The translations under genes were made by a program, and so were the position numbers. A stretch of 64,000 nt of DNA. Origin: Daphnia carinata. Lineage: Eukaryota > Arthropoda > Branchiopoda > Diplostraca > Daphniidae. Below the pieces are notes generated by a model that did not search any database, had not been told where the DNA came from, and saw only the letters and a list, made by a program, of their open reading frames with translations. The stretch's first letter is position 1. Every line of letters begins with the position of its first letter. This document shows positions 21,819 through 35,400 of this stretch, piece after piece. The stretch is taken from the NCBI RefSeq assembly GCF_022539665.2, contig NC_081333.1:8926971-8990970 (forward strand), read 5' to 3'.

Positions 21819-24800
21819 TCAAATTTGAGTTGAAGCAGTTGCTCGTATATCCTCTGCAAGTATTTGCGTTGCCTCCGGTGCCTAAAACGTTTTCTTTTTA
21901 ATAGATTTTAAAAATAGGATTACAAAAGACGCTTACTTATCAACGACAACACCGATTGCCTGTTCTACTGCTTTGGCATCCGTAGGATCGACATAGAGAG
22001 CAATCAACAACGACTGGATGACGGCAGCTGTTGCTTCAATAGCAACAATATCCACTTGCACCCGTGAATGGAAGTTTTGAAGGGTTGCTTGAATATGCTT
22101 AAGAATCTGGAAAAACTTATCAATAAATCTCAGTAGAATTCGAATCGAATAAAGCTGTTTACCTGTTTTTCGTAACGTTTCCTTGCGTGAACCGGAAGTT
22201 TTTCCTCGATTACAATGTGAAAGTTGACAACCGGATTACCCGCTATACCAAGCGAGCTAATCGCTGTTTGACTGCTGCAAGTTTCACTTAAGCTATTACT
22301 TCTGTTGGCACAATCTTGGCGCGTATATGAAGTTGAGCTATCGGTTGTATCACTGGCCGATTCAGCACAGTTCTTTAAGACGTCTATTAATTCACCTAAT
22401 GCCATTTTCCTTTCCGTGTATCTATAAGTAAAAAATTAATCTCTGAGCTTCATTGGTATGCGGTATGTAAAATTCAACTTACCGATCTTTTTCCCACGTT
22501 TTCAACCTAGCTGATCCTGCTTCAGAATCCTTCAGAATTACTATATGAGGAACCTTTTTTTCTCTGCACCAAATCTGGGCTTCGTCCAAGCTCTGTAATA
22601 CATAGTTTTTTTTAAACAAATCTATTATGTAACATGCTTTTGAACAAAACAAAATACTTGACAATGGTCTAATACGGTTGCGCGAACCCCGTTGTTCCAC
22701 AAATCTTTAACTAACGATGCCTGTTCTTTGGTGTCAGGAAGATATCCCACCGTATAGATGGCCGCATACACGATCACGCGCTCTTCAAGCACCTCAGATT
22801 CTCTCAAGATCGTTGCAACTTTGTCCATATGAATCATACCCCCAACAACCGATGGTTGACTCACCGGCTCGCCATCTGCTTTACGTCGGACGATAAGTGG
22901 ATTCTGAAAAGATTTTACCAGGGCATCGTAACGACCACCGGTTGCTAAAACATCGTCAATCTTGTTTCTGGAAGATTAATTGAATATTTAGAGATAATTA
23001 TATTTAAAAAAACACAAAGAAAAACGAGTTTTACCTTTTCAGGTTTGTTTGGCAAACAAAGCGGAAGACCATACCGGAATGAGTATTATAATTTTGGAGT
23101 GCCGTGTCGATACGAATGCTAAAGGAGTTTCGTAATCCCATGCACTCGGCGTGGGTGACGATGGCATCAAGCTCATGCAGCGCTTGTTTTGCTAAACATG
23201 CTGCTTCTCCCTTCCGACTACTTAAATTTGTTAGCGCCGCTGTAACCTTGGCTACGCTTCCTTCCAATTCTAACAAATTCAAAAGCATGTCGACCGATTG
23301 GCGTGATATAGCTAATTTGGCTATTTTGTTTTGAACTTGTCCTTCGGATTTTGAGCGGCTTTTAAGAATCTGACAGAGTTCTGGACGCTTGTCTTCAGCG
23401 ATCCCACAATGAATCAAAACAGCTTTTAGCAGTAAATGATGGCCCAGCTGAAGCGTTATTTTTCTCTCAATCTTCAAACGTTGATCACAGAACACTTCTG
23501 AAATTGCGGCCAAAACCTCTGCATCCGCAAGCGCTGAGGATGGCGTGGGCGTTACAATATCGAACACGAATTCCGCGCTAGACTTGGGGTGAAGGCCAAC
23601 AAGTTTTCTTTCGCTATAAACGTAATCTGTGCAATAACGTTTTAGCCAAGTGATATTGGAGCGGGAGATAAAACGGGCAAAAGGGGTCTGAAGATCAGCT
23701 GCTAAAGTCTAGTAATATTAAATGAAATGGTAATAAGATCAGTGCTTGAATAAAGTTAGGAAGTAGAGAAAACATACCACTATGCTACCCGCATGATTCA
23801 TCAAAAGAACTTGGGAAGACCCATGCTGTTGCGATTTGGCTCCCTTAGGTGATAATGCTGGGGTCTGTAAATCATAAAGTATAGTTTAGAATATGGTTGT
23901 TATTTATTGTTCTATTTTTGTCAGATTGGTTTTTGCATCAATTCTTGCCTTGAAGTAAATTGCTCCTCTCCGCTGACAGTGTTTAACAAAGACTTCTTGT
24001 AAAGTCTGGAAAATCCATGCCGTTTGTTGTAGTCCAGCTGAGGAAGTCATATCCATGTCATATACTAGATCTTCTGAGAGTGTCATTTTTTGTTGAAAAC
24101 ACGATGCCACCAAATGCTTGTATGATTTGCTCTGTGTGTTCGATAGCGTATGGCGGACCATCTCTTGTAGTTCAGCCTCTTCTAGTTGCGGGGGAGGTAA
24201 AATCGGAGATTGGAGCAGCTCTGTAGACGAAGGGCGTGCAGTTGGATTGTGGTTCAATAACCAATTGATCAACTGAACCTATGGGAATGAAAATTTGTAA
24301 AAATAACTATTCTCAAAATGCTGGTAGTTGTCAGTCTCACCTCTTTGCCGGTCAGGTGCTCTGAATGTGGTAGCACAATTTCTGGCAAGCGAAGAGAGCT
24401 CAGAACTTTTATTCTTTCCATACCAGTCATGAGTGGGGGATGACACATCTCAAAAAATATTATTCCCAAACTATAGATGTCAACTTTTTCGTTGTAGTTT
24501 GCTTTGCCTGCTGTACGCAAACCAGTTTAAGTACCTCGTGTTAATCACCCGTACTAAGTCAAATATTAAAACTATTAAATTACACTTACAGCTAGCTTTT
24601 AATTCAGGGGCAACATAAAGCGCAGTCCCAATTTGGCCTGTGAGCTGTCCCGAGTTTGAAGCAATTTCACTTGATTTGTCATTGGATAGTGCTATGTGAG
24701 GGCCACCGTCCAAAACATCAATGGTTACCACCGTAGGTAAGGTTGTAAGCGGACTAGATGTCGCCAAACCGAAATCTCCTATTTTTACACGATCTTCCGA

Positions 24801-27545
24801 GTCCAAAAATATATTGACCGGCTATCGACGAAACAAATTTAGTGGGAAGTAAATTTTCTTATTTAATAATATTTTTGGAAATACGTTCCACAGGTGACTC
24901 ACCTTAAGATCGCGATGGATTATTCCTTGTTGATGGATGTATGCCAACCCTTCTACGATTTCACGGAATAATCTCCAGATTCGTGATTTATCACGGAAAA
25001 GGTCGGAATCGATTGCGGTCCTTAAGGTGCTTTTCTCACAATATTCCATTTGAATGTACATACTTTGAAGACTGCGACATGAAGAATTAGGTGCATCAAC
25101 AGTGTCTTCTTCTTTTGAAGATTCCTCTTCTTCCGAAGAGGAGCTTTGTGAACCGTCTGTATCAAATTCAATTCCACCGGATGAACTCATTTCTTGGGGC
25201 TTGATAAACCACGGGCCTCTTGTCGGTGAAGAAGAATCCGAAAAGTCGGATTCGCCAGCATTTGCTGCTTTCATTCCATTAGGTTTTTGGTCACCCCGAT
25301 TTTCAGTATGTCTGTTTAATAGTTATTTGAATATATTTAACGTAAAATAGCAAAATGTTTATGCTTATATAGATGATTACTCTGGGCGCGAAGGCGAATT
25401 ATCGTGAACAGTTTCCAGCCATGAGTTGTAATAACGGACGATATTTTCGTGATTAAGCCGTGACAAAAGTTTTACTTCGCGTGTGATTTTTTTGTTGAGT
25501 TGCCGACTTTTGGCATCCAGTAAGATCCTTTTAATGGCATAAATGTTGCCATCGAGCTTGTTTCGGACTTTAAGAACATCTCCAAAACCACCAGAACCCA
25601 AAAATTGCAGCGTCTCAAACTCACTGAGTAACCTTGATGGGACATGAGGCAGATCCATTGCAGACGCTACAAGGGGAGCAACAGAGCGATATTCATCTGT
25701 TTCTCTGCTCTCCTCTTGTTCTTGGTTTTCACGAAATGCCGGTACCTTGAGAAATGCATGGGACAACAGGTCATCTATATTCAATCGATCCTTTTCCATA
25801 TCGGACCCCATACATTTTCCAATGAAATCTCTAAGCAAAAGCGGCATAGATGAAGGGAGTTTCAAACGATCCCACCGATGAACGATGTTCCCCTAATAGG
25901 TTTCCAAACGAAAATTGTGGAGTAACGCAAAAAATATTAAAATAATTTTTACCTGATATAGAGTCCAAAGTAGAATTCCCAGTCGATGAATATCTCCTCT
26001 TTTCCCTCCTCTTCCAGGGGCTGAAGGATACATCGCTAGGGACGGTCGATCGTCTATTCCAACAAGGACGCATTAATGGAAGCTCACTGACGATACAGAT
26101 GGCTTGATACAACTACCTTGAATGGAAAAAATTTCGTTGATCCTGGACTCAAGACTATAATCCCCGATTCGAATTTCCCCAACGTTATCCAAATAAATGC
26201 TGCTGTGACGAAGATTTTTATGCACGACGTTCGCTTTGTGTAGAACTTGAAGCGCTTGAAGAACGCTGCTGGTGATATGGCGCAAAATATCAACGCTAAG
26301 GCTTAGGCCTCTCTTAAATTGGAAAAAAAAACGTTAAACCAATTCGACGAGTGATTAATAACAAAAGTGACTCACACTGATAAAGAAATTCAGCGATAAT
26401 CCAAGAACAAACTGCTCGGCAACATGGAGATAAAAACATTCTTCGTCTTCGGACATTTCCCATTTAAAGGCTAACAAGGGTACCAGGTATTGGTGTCGAA
26501 TGTTACGTTGTAATAATCGGAACTCCTGTTCAACCAGCGATATTTGCTTGCGGCGAGATTCCGAGTTGGTACATGAAATCTGGGAACAGAATGAGATATG
26601 TGAAAAAAAAGATAGGACTTTTGTATGCCACGGCGTACCTGGTAGGTTGTAATAATCGCAGCTTCCTTAAGATTAGTTTCTACTGCAGCGCAAATATACC
26701 TGTTTGGCCGACATGTTCCCATACACGGTCCGCAATGGTAAACTCGACCTCCATCCCTGTTCGAAAAACACACTTTTTCCAGCTTTGGATGTTTGCACTG
26801 CCTTTGTTCTAAAGTTGTAGATTGTATGTTCAACTGTTCATTTTTGGTACTGGTCTGTGAAGAAGCAAAGTTGATTTCCAAAAATGGAAGTTGATTTGTA
26901 TTTAAATTTGTTATTCTTCTAAGTTCACTTAACAAAGCTGGTTGCTTCTTTTGGATTTCTTCACAGAATGCAATGAGCTGTTGTTCATCTTCTTTCACTT
27001 GTCTGGTTCTTTCTTCTATGACAGATTTTTCTATTGTGTTTCGTTGTGTTGCCAACATTTCTTCATGAAACGACTGGAATCTTGGTTTCACATTTCTCTC
27101 TGCTAAAAATCTTTGAGCATGATCAGCCAAGTTAAAGGTAACTTCTTCCCCAACACCATCTTTGCACAGCTTTTCCAACTCAAGTTGCAGAGTTTCAATA
27201 TCTCTTGATGAGATGCCTTGCCCATTCTCTAATTTTATCGAAGGTTGGGATTGAGGATAATCACTAAAGAACTTGACACGTAACTGAACTGTTGCATGTA
27301 CTTCATCTTGGGAAAGTCCTTTCTGAGGTTTCAATAACAAAATGAATTCTGGGGGGATCCATTCATCATTGCTCAGAGACAAACTCACAGCAACAAAATC
27401 ACTTGTAAAAATAGCCTATGTTAAAAAATATACATATATAATATGGGGAACAGACTCTTTATGCTGTGTTATGTATGCATACTTGTAGAGCTTGTATCTC
27501 ATTTCTTTGCCTAACTTCTGGGGAATCTTCTTCTTCAACAATCAT
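21819..27545 (-). CDS. EIF2AK4: GCN2 eIF2-alpha kinase
   Basis: The amino-acid-starvation kinase that phosphorylates eIF2-alpha when uncharged tRNA or stalled ribosomes accumulate. Start ATG at 27545 (MIVEEEDSPEVRQRNEIQALQ), then the RWD domain (DEWIPPEFILLLKPQKGL near 27360; binds GCN1 in the family) and a charged linker. A degenerate kinase-like domain follows at about 26600-25700 (VVHKNLRHSSIYLDN lacks the HRD aspartate). The true kinase runs 25640-24200: glycine loop GSGGFGD, AIKRIL lysine, an acidic Ser-rich insert near 25100-25250, HRDLK near 24920, DFGLA near 24785 and APELKA. Next is the HisRS-like domain (23900-22500; GGRYDALVKSFQNPLIVRRK near 22920) and a C-terminal dimer/ribosome-binding region ending at the stop at 21819-21821. 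All five family domains are present in order, and the catalytic residues are intact. It shares a short divergent promoter with DCTN6. Confidence 0.97.
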
Positions 27546-28093
27546 TGCACTAAACAGATGCAAGTTTACCCAAAACGCATTACGTTTTTGTCAAAATGTT
27601 TTTATTATACGTAATTTTTAAAATTCCTTAAGTAGGATAATTGTAATGAAGCCCGTGGTAATGTGTTGAATCGTACGACTGCTTGGGAACCAGTCAAAAG
27701 AAGGACATAAACATTCAAGCAGAAGGTATGCGCGTCAAGCTACCCGTTGGCAAAACACTAAACTAAGGAAGCCTCTTCTCAATGAGGTGGTTTCGCAAGG
27801 GACAGTGCCGTCTGCCGTGTGCCGTCTCCCGTCTGCAGACTGCCGTTATGTGCGACGGTCTGTAAACTGTACAGTGTAAACTGGTAAAAACTACTAAACT
27901 GATAAATTGGAACAAGACTGAAACCTGTAAGTGTGTAACTTTGTTTCGAAAATTCACAAGCCAATGCAAGCAAATTGCCGACCAAAGAATAATGTCATAT
28001 GAACTTATTGTAGTTCAGCAAAAGAAAAATTCTCATTCCCACCAACAAACAAATAACATTGTATAAAAGGCACATCCTGCAATCTCTTTTGCT
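27546..28093. promoter_or_regulatory. Shared divergent promoter region, GCN2 / DCTN6
   Basis: Only about 550 bp separate the two start codons, which point away from each other, so both promoters and both 5' UTRs must fit here. The middle contains imperfect 10-bp repeats around GCCGTCTGCC (about 27806-27850). I see no convincing TATA box. Confidence 0.6.
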
Positions 28094-28858
28094 ATGGATT
28101 CGTTAACGTTATCAACGTAAGCGTATTGTGCTTTACACCCTTGTATTTTTGTTTCTCGAAATTGTGATGTTTTTCGTTTTATTTGTAGGGCAAAAATTGC
28201 TAATGGAGCAATAGTTTGTTGTGAGTGTGACCTACAAGGTGATATTACCATAGGATCTCGAACAGTTATTCACCCCAGAGCCAAAATTATAGCATTATCT
28301 GGTCCAATCATTATTGGAGAGAACAACATCATAGAAGAGCAAGTTCAGATAATAAACAGGTAATAATTAATTACAGTTTTTTTATATTTTTTTCCTCATT
28401 TTCTCTCATGAAGCTGTGAAACTGCCATGATAATTGGGAACAACAATGTGTTTGAAGTTGATTGTCATGTGGAATCAAAGTTCATTGGAGACAATAACAT
28501 AGTTGAGTCAAAAGGTAGTAAAAAAAATGTTTACCAACTGTCTTTCCCAATGCAAGTTGTTCTGTTTTAGCATTTGTTGGAAGACAAACATCTCTGAGTA
28601 ATGGTTGTGTAATTGGAGCCAAATGTGAAGTCCTTGTTGCAGAGACTCTTCAAGAAGGTTCCCTCTTTTATGGTGCGGGTTCTGATGTTAAAAGGAGGGT
28701 GCAATCAGATAAACCTTCGGTAGTCACATTTGATTCCTTTTGATCTAACCGGACATTCAACCGAAAATTTTTTTTATTTGTAGGCCCAGGGTGCCCAAAT
28801 TGAATTTCTTTCGAAAGTATTACCCAACTATCATCGCATTAGAAAACCACTCGCCTAG
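28094..28858 (+). CDS. DCTN6: Dynactin subunit 6 (p27)
   Basis: A left-handed beta-helix subunit of the dynactin pointed-end complex, which helps dynein bind cargo and membranes. Five exons start at the ATG at 28094 (MDSLTLST, then [18 protein letters not shown]). The hexapeptide-repeat character is clear: [89 protein letters not shown]. The end ([20 protein letters not shown] at 28856-28858) matches the family's LPNYH tail. Phases agree at all four introns. Compared with human p27, the loop between IIN and MIIG is about a dozen residues shorter. A poly(A) signal follows 110 nt after the stop. Confidence 0.95.
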
Positions 28859-29481
28859 GCTGCCTATGAATGTACGAGAAAATTAATTCCAAATCCTTTA
28901 CTGCACTATAACCTTTTTATGAGACTTCGTCACTGGAATTCTACAAAAAAAAAAAAAAAAAAATGTGAAATAAAATTTACTATGGTAAATCGCCAATAGT
29001 TGACCTTCCCAAATATCGGAAATCTAAAAATCTAAACACCGAGAATAATTCTTTTAAAATCCATCTTGTTGTGTCCTTAAGATACGGAACGAACATCGCA
29101 AGTAACACGTTACTTTAAAAAGATACCATTCAGAAATCAACCGTATTTTAATTTGCTCAATCTTTTCACTTTTGAATTTTCATAATTCACCTAATGCAGA
29201 GGAAATTAACAAGTTTTCAAACTAGTGCAATCAATACAAGTTATCTAAGTTCCTCCAAGACAGAAAAATCAGTTAAACGAACAAAAAACTTATTAGGACA
29301 GAAAGAGTAAACGGGTACATCCAAGTTTCAACGGGAAGTAAATACGAAGGATGTGTACGGAAATATAGATAGGGTTCTTGGAAGAAGAAAAAAAAAAGGA
29401 AAAAAACAAACAAAACTCTTGAATATCATTCTCCTTCAGCCAATTCTTCTTGCAAATGTTAACACGTATGGTTATCTTTCT
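28859..29481. other. Convergent 3' spacer, DCTN6 / HUWE1
   Basis: About 620 bp between two genes meeting tail to tail. It holds the DCTN6 3' UTR with a run of A's near 28945-28963 and AATAAA at 28969-28974, then the HUWE1 3' UTR. A-runs near 29390-29410 read as U-runs in HUWE1 sense. No further gene seen. Confidence 0.65.
28969..28974 (+). other. Poly(A) signal of DCTN6
   Basis: AATAAA on the plus strand, about 110 nt after the DCTN6 stop codon. Confidence 0.7.
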
Positions 29482-32400
29482 TCAGGCGAACCCAAAGCCT
29501 TCGGAACACTCGTGAATGGCTTTGAGTAGATACGTTCGTAGTTTGTCGTAGGTTTCATATGCAGGCAAATCCAGTTGATTGAAACTATGAAAGAATAGAA
29601 ATAGAGTAGAAGAAATTGTTTCCCGTATAAGGTATAGTTTATTACCAGGTATGGGCAGACGGTAACCGATCAGTTGAGCGATCGTCACGATGAATTTGGA
29701 ATTTTTGAACGCCGTTCATGCCCTCCAATGCAGCAAAGCCTTGCAACGGAACTTTAGATGTACCGGTAACAAATTGCAAAAATTTCGCTCGATCCGCTTG
29801 GTCAAACGATCTAAGGGCTCTCCAGAACCATTGAATCTAGAACAACAAAAAACCAAAACGAGAATGTTAAATATTGAGGTATGATAAACGATTCAATTCA
29901 ATACGGCGATTCTGCAAAAGTGCATTATACCTGTAGAGACGTCGGTTGATATTTGTGATACTCGGAGTTAGCTTTCAAATCATCGATGTCTATGTTAGGC
30001 AAACCGGAGAGAAGGAGTTCCAGCTCTTGTTCGTTAAAGATACTGATCAAACGTTTGGGAATAATGTCGTAAAAGCCTTCGAGGAAAGCGTTGAGCTGCT
30101 TGCGAATGGCGCCCGTCATTTTCATCTGGCAAACCAGACGAATGTACTCCATTTTGTTCTCTTCAGTGACAATGATGTTTCTTCCGTTGGGCTTCAAGTC
30201 GCGTGCCTCGGTCACACCAAACTCTTGCACCTCCGTCGAGAACGTCAAATCATAGCCGAGCTCCGTCACCTCGTGCTCTATTAGAAAGGCGAGACCCTAA
30301 AGCAAAAAAAATAGATAGTAATGAAGCGATTAATTTCATGCTGGATGCTTGGCTAGAATAATAGGGGAGAGCACTTAACCCCCCGGGCCCTTCATGGCAT
30401 ATTACAAACTAGAGTGATTACCTGATAGAAAGAGTAGTCCTCGCTCTCCATATCGGTGTAACGAACGCACTTGCCAAGAATGTGCTTGTAGAATGAGCGG
30501 GTGAAGTAACATTCGAGCAACTTGTTATCATAAATGGCTTTGGCGATGACGCGGCCGACAAATTTGAAGTAACACAGATGATTCGAATTGCAATGCGAAA
30601 GAGCATTAATCATGTAAGTAACTCGATCGCCAGGCGAAGTAGAGAAGAGTGCGTACATGGGGTTAAATATTTCGCGTGAGATGATCACATACCTACAGGG
30701 CAGCATCAGAAAATAATTAGACTGTATCGATTAAATTTTAGCTTGAAAAGCCATCGTACCACTCTCGCAATAGACCTCCGGCATCTTGGCCTTCTTCACC
30801 CTCAAAGACGATGTAAAAACGATTCTTCCATTCTTCGGGAGAACGCCTGTGCAGTTCGCGGAAAGAATCTTCAAAGACGTGCTCTCGTTTGACGTGGACG
30901 GCGAGATCCTCTCGGCGAATGCCCGCGTCAGCGCGTTCGAGCTCAGTCCGGAAGTAACGCCGCTTGACGTCAAAGTCCAGAACTCGAGTGTGATCGACGA
31001 GGACGGCAAAAGGACCGTCTGCCAAATGGGTGGTCGATTGGCGTAAAATCTGTAGAAGATTAAGAAAAAAGAAAAAAATTAGCATTGAAGACTAAAATCC
31101 GAAGCACAGCGTTTAGTGGGATTTAGAATGACCTGATTAAGAACGGTACGGTGGCGCTCAGCGAAAGAAAGAAATTTTTGCGTATCCGGAGGGAGGTCAG
31201 AAGGAGCGCTTGACATGGACAAAGTTAGCTGGTTAAGGCTGTCATCATTGCTGGTTTGAACCGCCATCGAGGGAGATCCCGGTCCACCAATTTCTTGCTG
31301 TAAGTGCGACAGTTGCGACTCTCTGGTTTCCGGGCGCCGACTCCGTTTTTCACGTTCTTCTTTGCTGGTCTGTGCCGCATGCACAAGAAAGAATGCTTCC
31401 ACTGCCGGTTGTAGAACCAAAACAGCGTGATGATCCGGTGTATCAGCCAATTCCTACCAAGCGAACATGTTGTAAGTTTAATTGCGTCAAATCCCTTTTA
31501 CAATAAGCAATACCTGTAGACATTCGCTCAACGTGTTCCAAAGACTGTCCAGCAACAGCTGTTGGCTGAGTCTTGGTAAGTCGATATCTCTGCCACTATT
31601 CACTTCGTCAACCTGGTTTAATTATGAACAGAAGAAAACAGTATAAAACATTACCAACTCAAGTCCCTCACCCCGCACCCGGAAACTCACCTCCATTGGA
31701 GTTGCTGGTATTTCGTTCGTTGCTTCTGCTGAAGCCACCGATCCTGCCGGGGCAACTACTGGAGCCGCAACGCCAGACGCCTCAGAGATTAAAGTTTCAC
31801 TTGGAATTGCAGGTTCAGCTCCAACAGCAGATGTAGAACTGCTTGTCGCTGCAGCTGGGGCTTGAGTCGTACCTTCAACTTGTTTCCGCTTAGCTTTGAC
31901 TGCTGCCAATCGAGCAGCGTCTCTTAGCTGAAGAATGACTTTCAGGATACGTAAGAAGAAGGCTTGACTCGAAGTTTTGCTCGTCAACGAGCCCATCGAA
32001 GGCAGTTGCAGCTCGTAGCCACCTGTTTTGGGTTTTGACTGAGCGGCAACAACGACCACATCCTTCGTAAATCGATCCTGCAAAGGGAATAAATTTTGTT
32101 CTAGTTTTCTTCCATTTTAACCAATGCCAACTTTACCATTAAGAAACCCTTTGACCTATCGACACCTTCAGCGTCCCCTTCTTCAACTGACGCTCCTGAC
32201 TGTGCAGGTTGCGCAGAGGCAGCTGACGTAGAGGCTTCAGGCCGACGCCTAAGTGTGTGAAGTTCATTTAAAAGCGCTCTGATATGGGAGCAAACAATAT
32301 TCCCGAGCTCCCGAGCTCCATCCAGTAGAAGCTTGAGAATTGTATCCCTGTGACGGTTCATGGATGTTAAAAGAAGTAAAACAGTTAACTAAGGCTTAAC

Positions 32401-35400
32401 ATTTCCATTTAGCTACGATTACCTTGTAGGAGGCGGACCATATGAAAGACTTAGCAGTAGAGATGTCGCATCTTCCAAGCCTTCCTCTGAACAACTCTTT
32501 GACGTGAGCACATCTACGGCCAACTTCAGATGTTGTTCAAGAAGTTGCAAGTCCTGTGGCGATGCTTCGATGCCAGGTAGCGACAAATCAAGTGCCGTAT
32601 CACGCTGCTGCTGTAACTGTACAGCCAAAGAGCTGTGCAACTCACGCCTTTCCCAATCACGCATGCGAACTCCTTCAGAATGGCGCCGTTGTTGCTGTTG
32701 TTGATGAAGCTGCTGTTGTTGTTGAGCAGGAGCGCTCGTGTTGCTGTCTGGTAAGCCTAAATAAATAGATACGTTTCAATATTTGGTACTCCCCGCAAAT
32801 ATAATCAACAGAAAATGTTACCAAGGGAAATGAGTGAGAGGAGACGTAACAAGCGGTCCGTCAATAGTGAGCTTCTTCTGACCACACTAGACGAAAGAAG
32901 GGCAAGAAGTTGACCGAACGGTGATGATTCAAGGCTCAAGTGGCGGATTTCTTCTTCAGCTCCAACGGTAGCGGACGCCACGCCGTGAGTGGTAGCGCCA
33001 CTGTGTGTCCGTGCTAGTCCTTTGCCTTTGCGAGATGCGCTTTGTGAATCCAGCCGTGCTAACAGATCCCAGAAATCCGTCCCCGATTCTTGCTTTTTAG
33101 CCGAAGAGGCAGCGATTGGTGTGCCCTTCTTAGTGTCAACATCTTTTTCCTTCTTGTCCTCAGATCCGGGCAGCGGTGGTCGTGGAAGGAAATGAGATGG
33201 GAAACTTTTCGCTAGCGATATTAAAACATCTAACGTGTGGCGACAAATAATGGGTGCTGCTTGACTGTGTATCGTGATGGAGCTCGACATCCCTTGCTTT
33301 TTCGCTCCACTTGCAGAAGAAGGCTTTAATATGTGGAACACATTGGCTCGACAACCGAGAGCTGCATCCAAGCTTATGTTCAGCCAAGACGGCACTCCAG
33401 TGGCATGCTAAGCCGAAAACAAGACACGAGATTACCTTTCTATTCATTACATTTAATTGAACGTTTCAGTTGCCAGCAAGTATACCTTGACATCAGTCGG
33501 AGGTGTTGCTGTCAAGGCTCGTGAAGTGATCCGCTTTCCTTTGGTAGAAGGCGTAGAGGTAATCGGAAACAGTTCGGCGGCATTTGCGCGAGCCTCGTTG
33601 CTCCGTTCCAAAATGGATAACAGCGACTTGACTACCCAATCGCGGGTTGGACCATGATAGCAAAGGTTGCGGAGCACACGATGGAGTCGCGTAGTGTTCA
33701 ATTTTGGTTCATCGATGAACAGTAGAACGAGCAGGCACGACAGAGCTTCATGATCGAGTAGGTGACGACCACGTAGACGAACGCCATTTGCTGCGGCCTG
33801 TAAGAAATTAATGAAAGCAAAAAAACATTGATGTGTGGTAATCTCTTATCCTATAAAATTGTACTCGTACTTGGGCTGCTACGGCTGATGAACCACTTGC
33901 TCCAGCAACCGGCCTGCCCCAACCACCCCAGTGACCACGACTGTGTACCGGGTGTACTCCATATCGGCTACCCAATCGACCCATGCTGTTGCGAATGATA
34001 GATGAGAGAGCATTGGCACCCGAGTTGCCAACATGGGTAAAGAATCTATCCGTCATCAACTGCCTGTTGCGTGCCTCCCATTCGCGCCGCAGATTTTGGG
34101 CTTCGGCAGCTAATTCAGGAGGGAGAACAGCCATCTGAGAATCTTCCATATCAGCAAGAATAGACTGCCGTAGAGCTGGTGGCAACGTGGAAAGAAAGTC
34201 TGCTGGATCAACAGGCTCGTTAGGATTTGCAGGAACAACGGTCCGCTGCTGTTCAAGACGTTGTTGAGCCAGTACTTCCTCTTGAATATTTGGTGGCAGC
34301 GCTGCTAAGAATTCAGCGCTTACTTCTAAAACAGCTTGCTACAAATAAAAAATAAAAATGGGATAACATAAGCTTAATTCATAAAACTTCTGAAATTATG
34401 TTTTATTGCCTGATTGGTGGTGTCAGTGGCCTGCGCTCGTGCACGTTGGCGAAGTCGTTGCAAACGAAGTTGTTCAGCAATAACTTCTTGCCTCATATCT
34501 TCAGGCAGAGCTGCCAAAAATGAAGGATCAACGCCTTCTGGTATTTCAATGTTTCCCAGCAATGATTGGTACTCGCCCGACTGCTGATCAGATCCACCAG
34601 CTACTGCCGGAGGTAGTGCCGACGCACCTGCCACATCTGCCCTTGCCATGTCCGAACTGGCACTCAATTCCATATTGGTGCCTTGGCGAACCTCGACATC
34701 ACTTTGGGCACGGAGTTCTAACATTTATTTATTGAAAAGAAAAACAAACAAAAATTGTATAAGCAGATGAATTTTTAAACGGCAAGCGATCACTCACCTT
34801 CCGCTGAGAGGCCCATGTTAAAACTTTCTTCGGTTGGGCGCATCGGTGTGATCTCTCCTTGGAACGAGAGGGGGCGTCTGATGAACTGCACTTGATCGGT
34901 TGAAAACGGGTGCAGTTCTTCCTGCGATTCAACGCTAACTCGAGGTGCTCCGGGGGTTGCGTTCGGTATAGGATTAAAAGGTGTAGTTGAATGATCACTG
35001 CTGCGGTCAACATTTGGCGTCGTTTCCGACTGAATTCTTTGAATCGTCGACATCAAGCTATGAGCCGTGCTAAAACTACCACTGTTGGCAGGCGTCTCCA
35101 CTATGACAGGTACAGCCGGCTGGACAGTAGACTCGACAGGTGTGACTGACGTCGTGTGCGACTGCCCGCGTAGAGACGAAACGGACGTCGGAGTAGATTC
35201 TAAATTATCACGATTATCTGTCGGCTGCGGTCGAGATTGTCCAGAAACGGTCTCTAAAGCTGGGCCAAGTACAGCTTCGACAATGGATGTAGCTAATGTT
35301 TCAGCGTGATCATTTGAACGCACAAGAGGCGTCGACATTGTGGCTGTATTGTTGCTAACCGACATATTAAATCCGTGGAAGAATGACCCGAAGGATGGCG

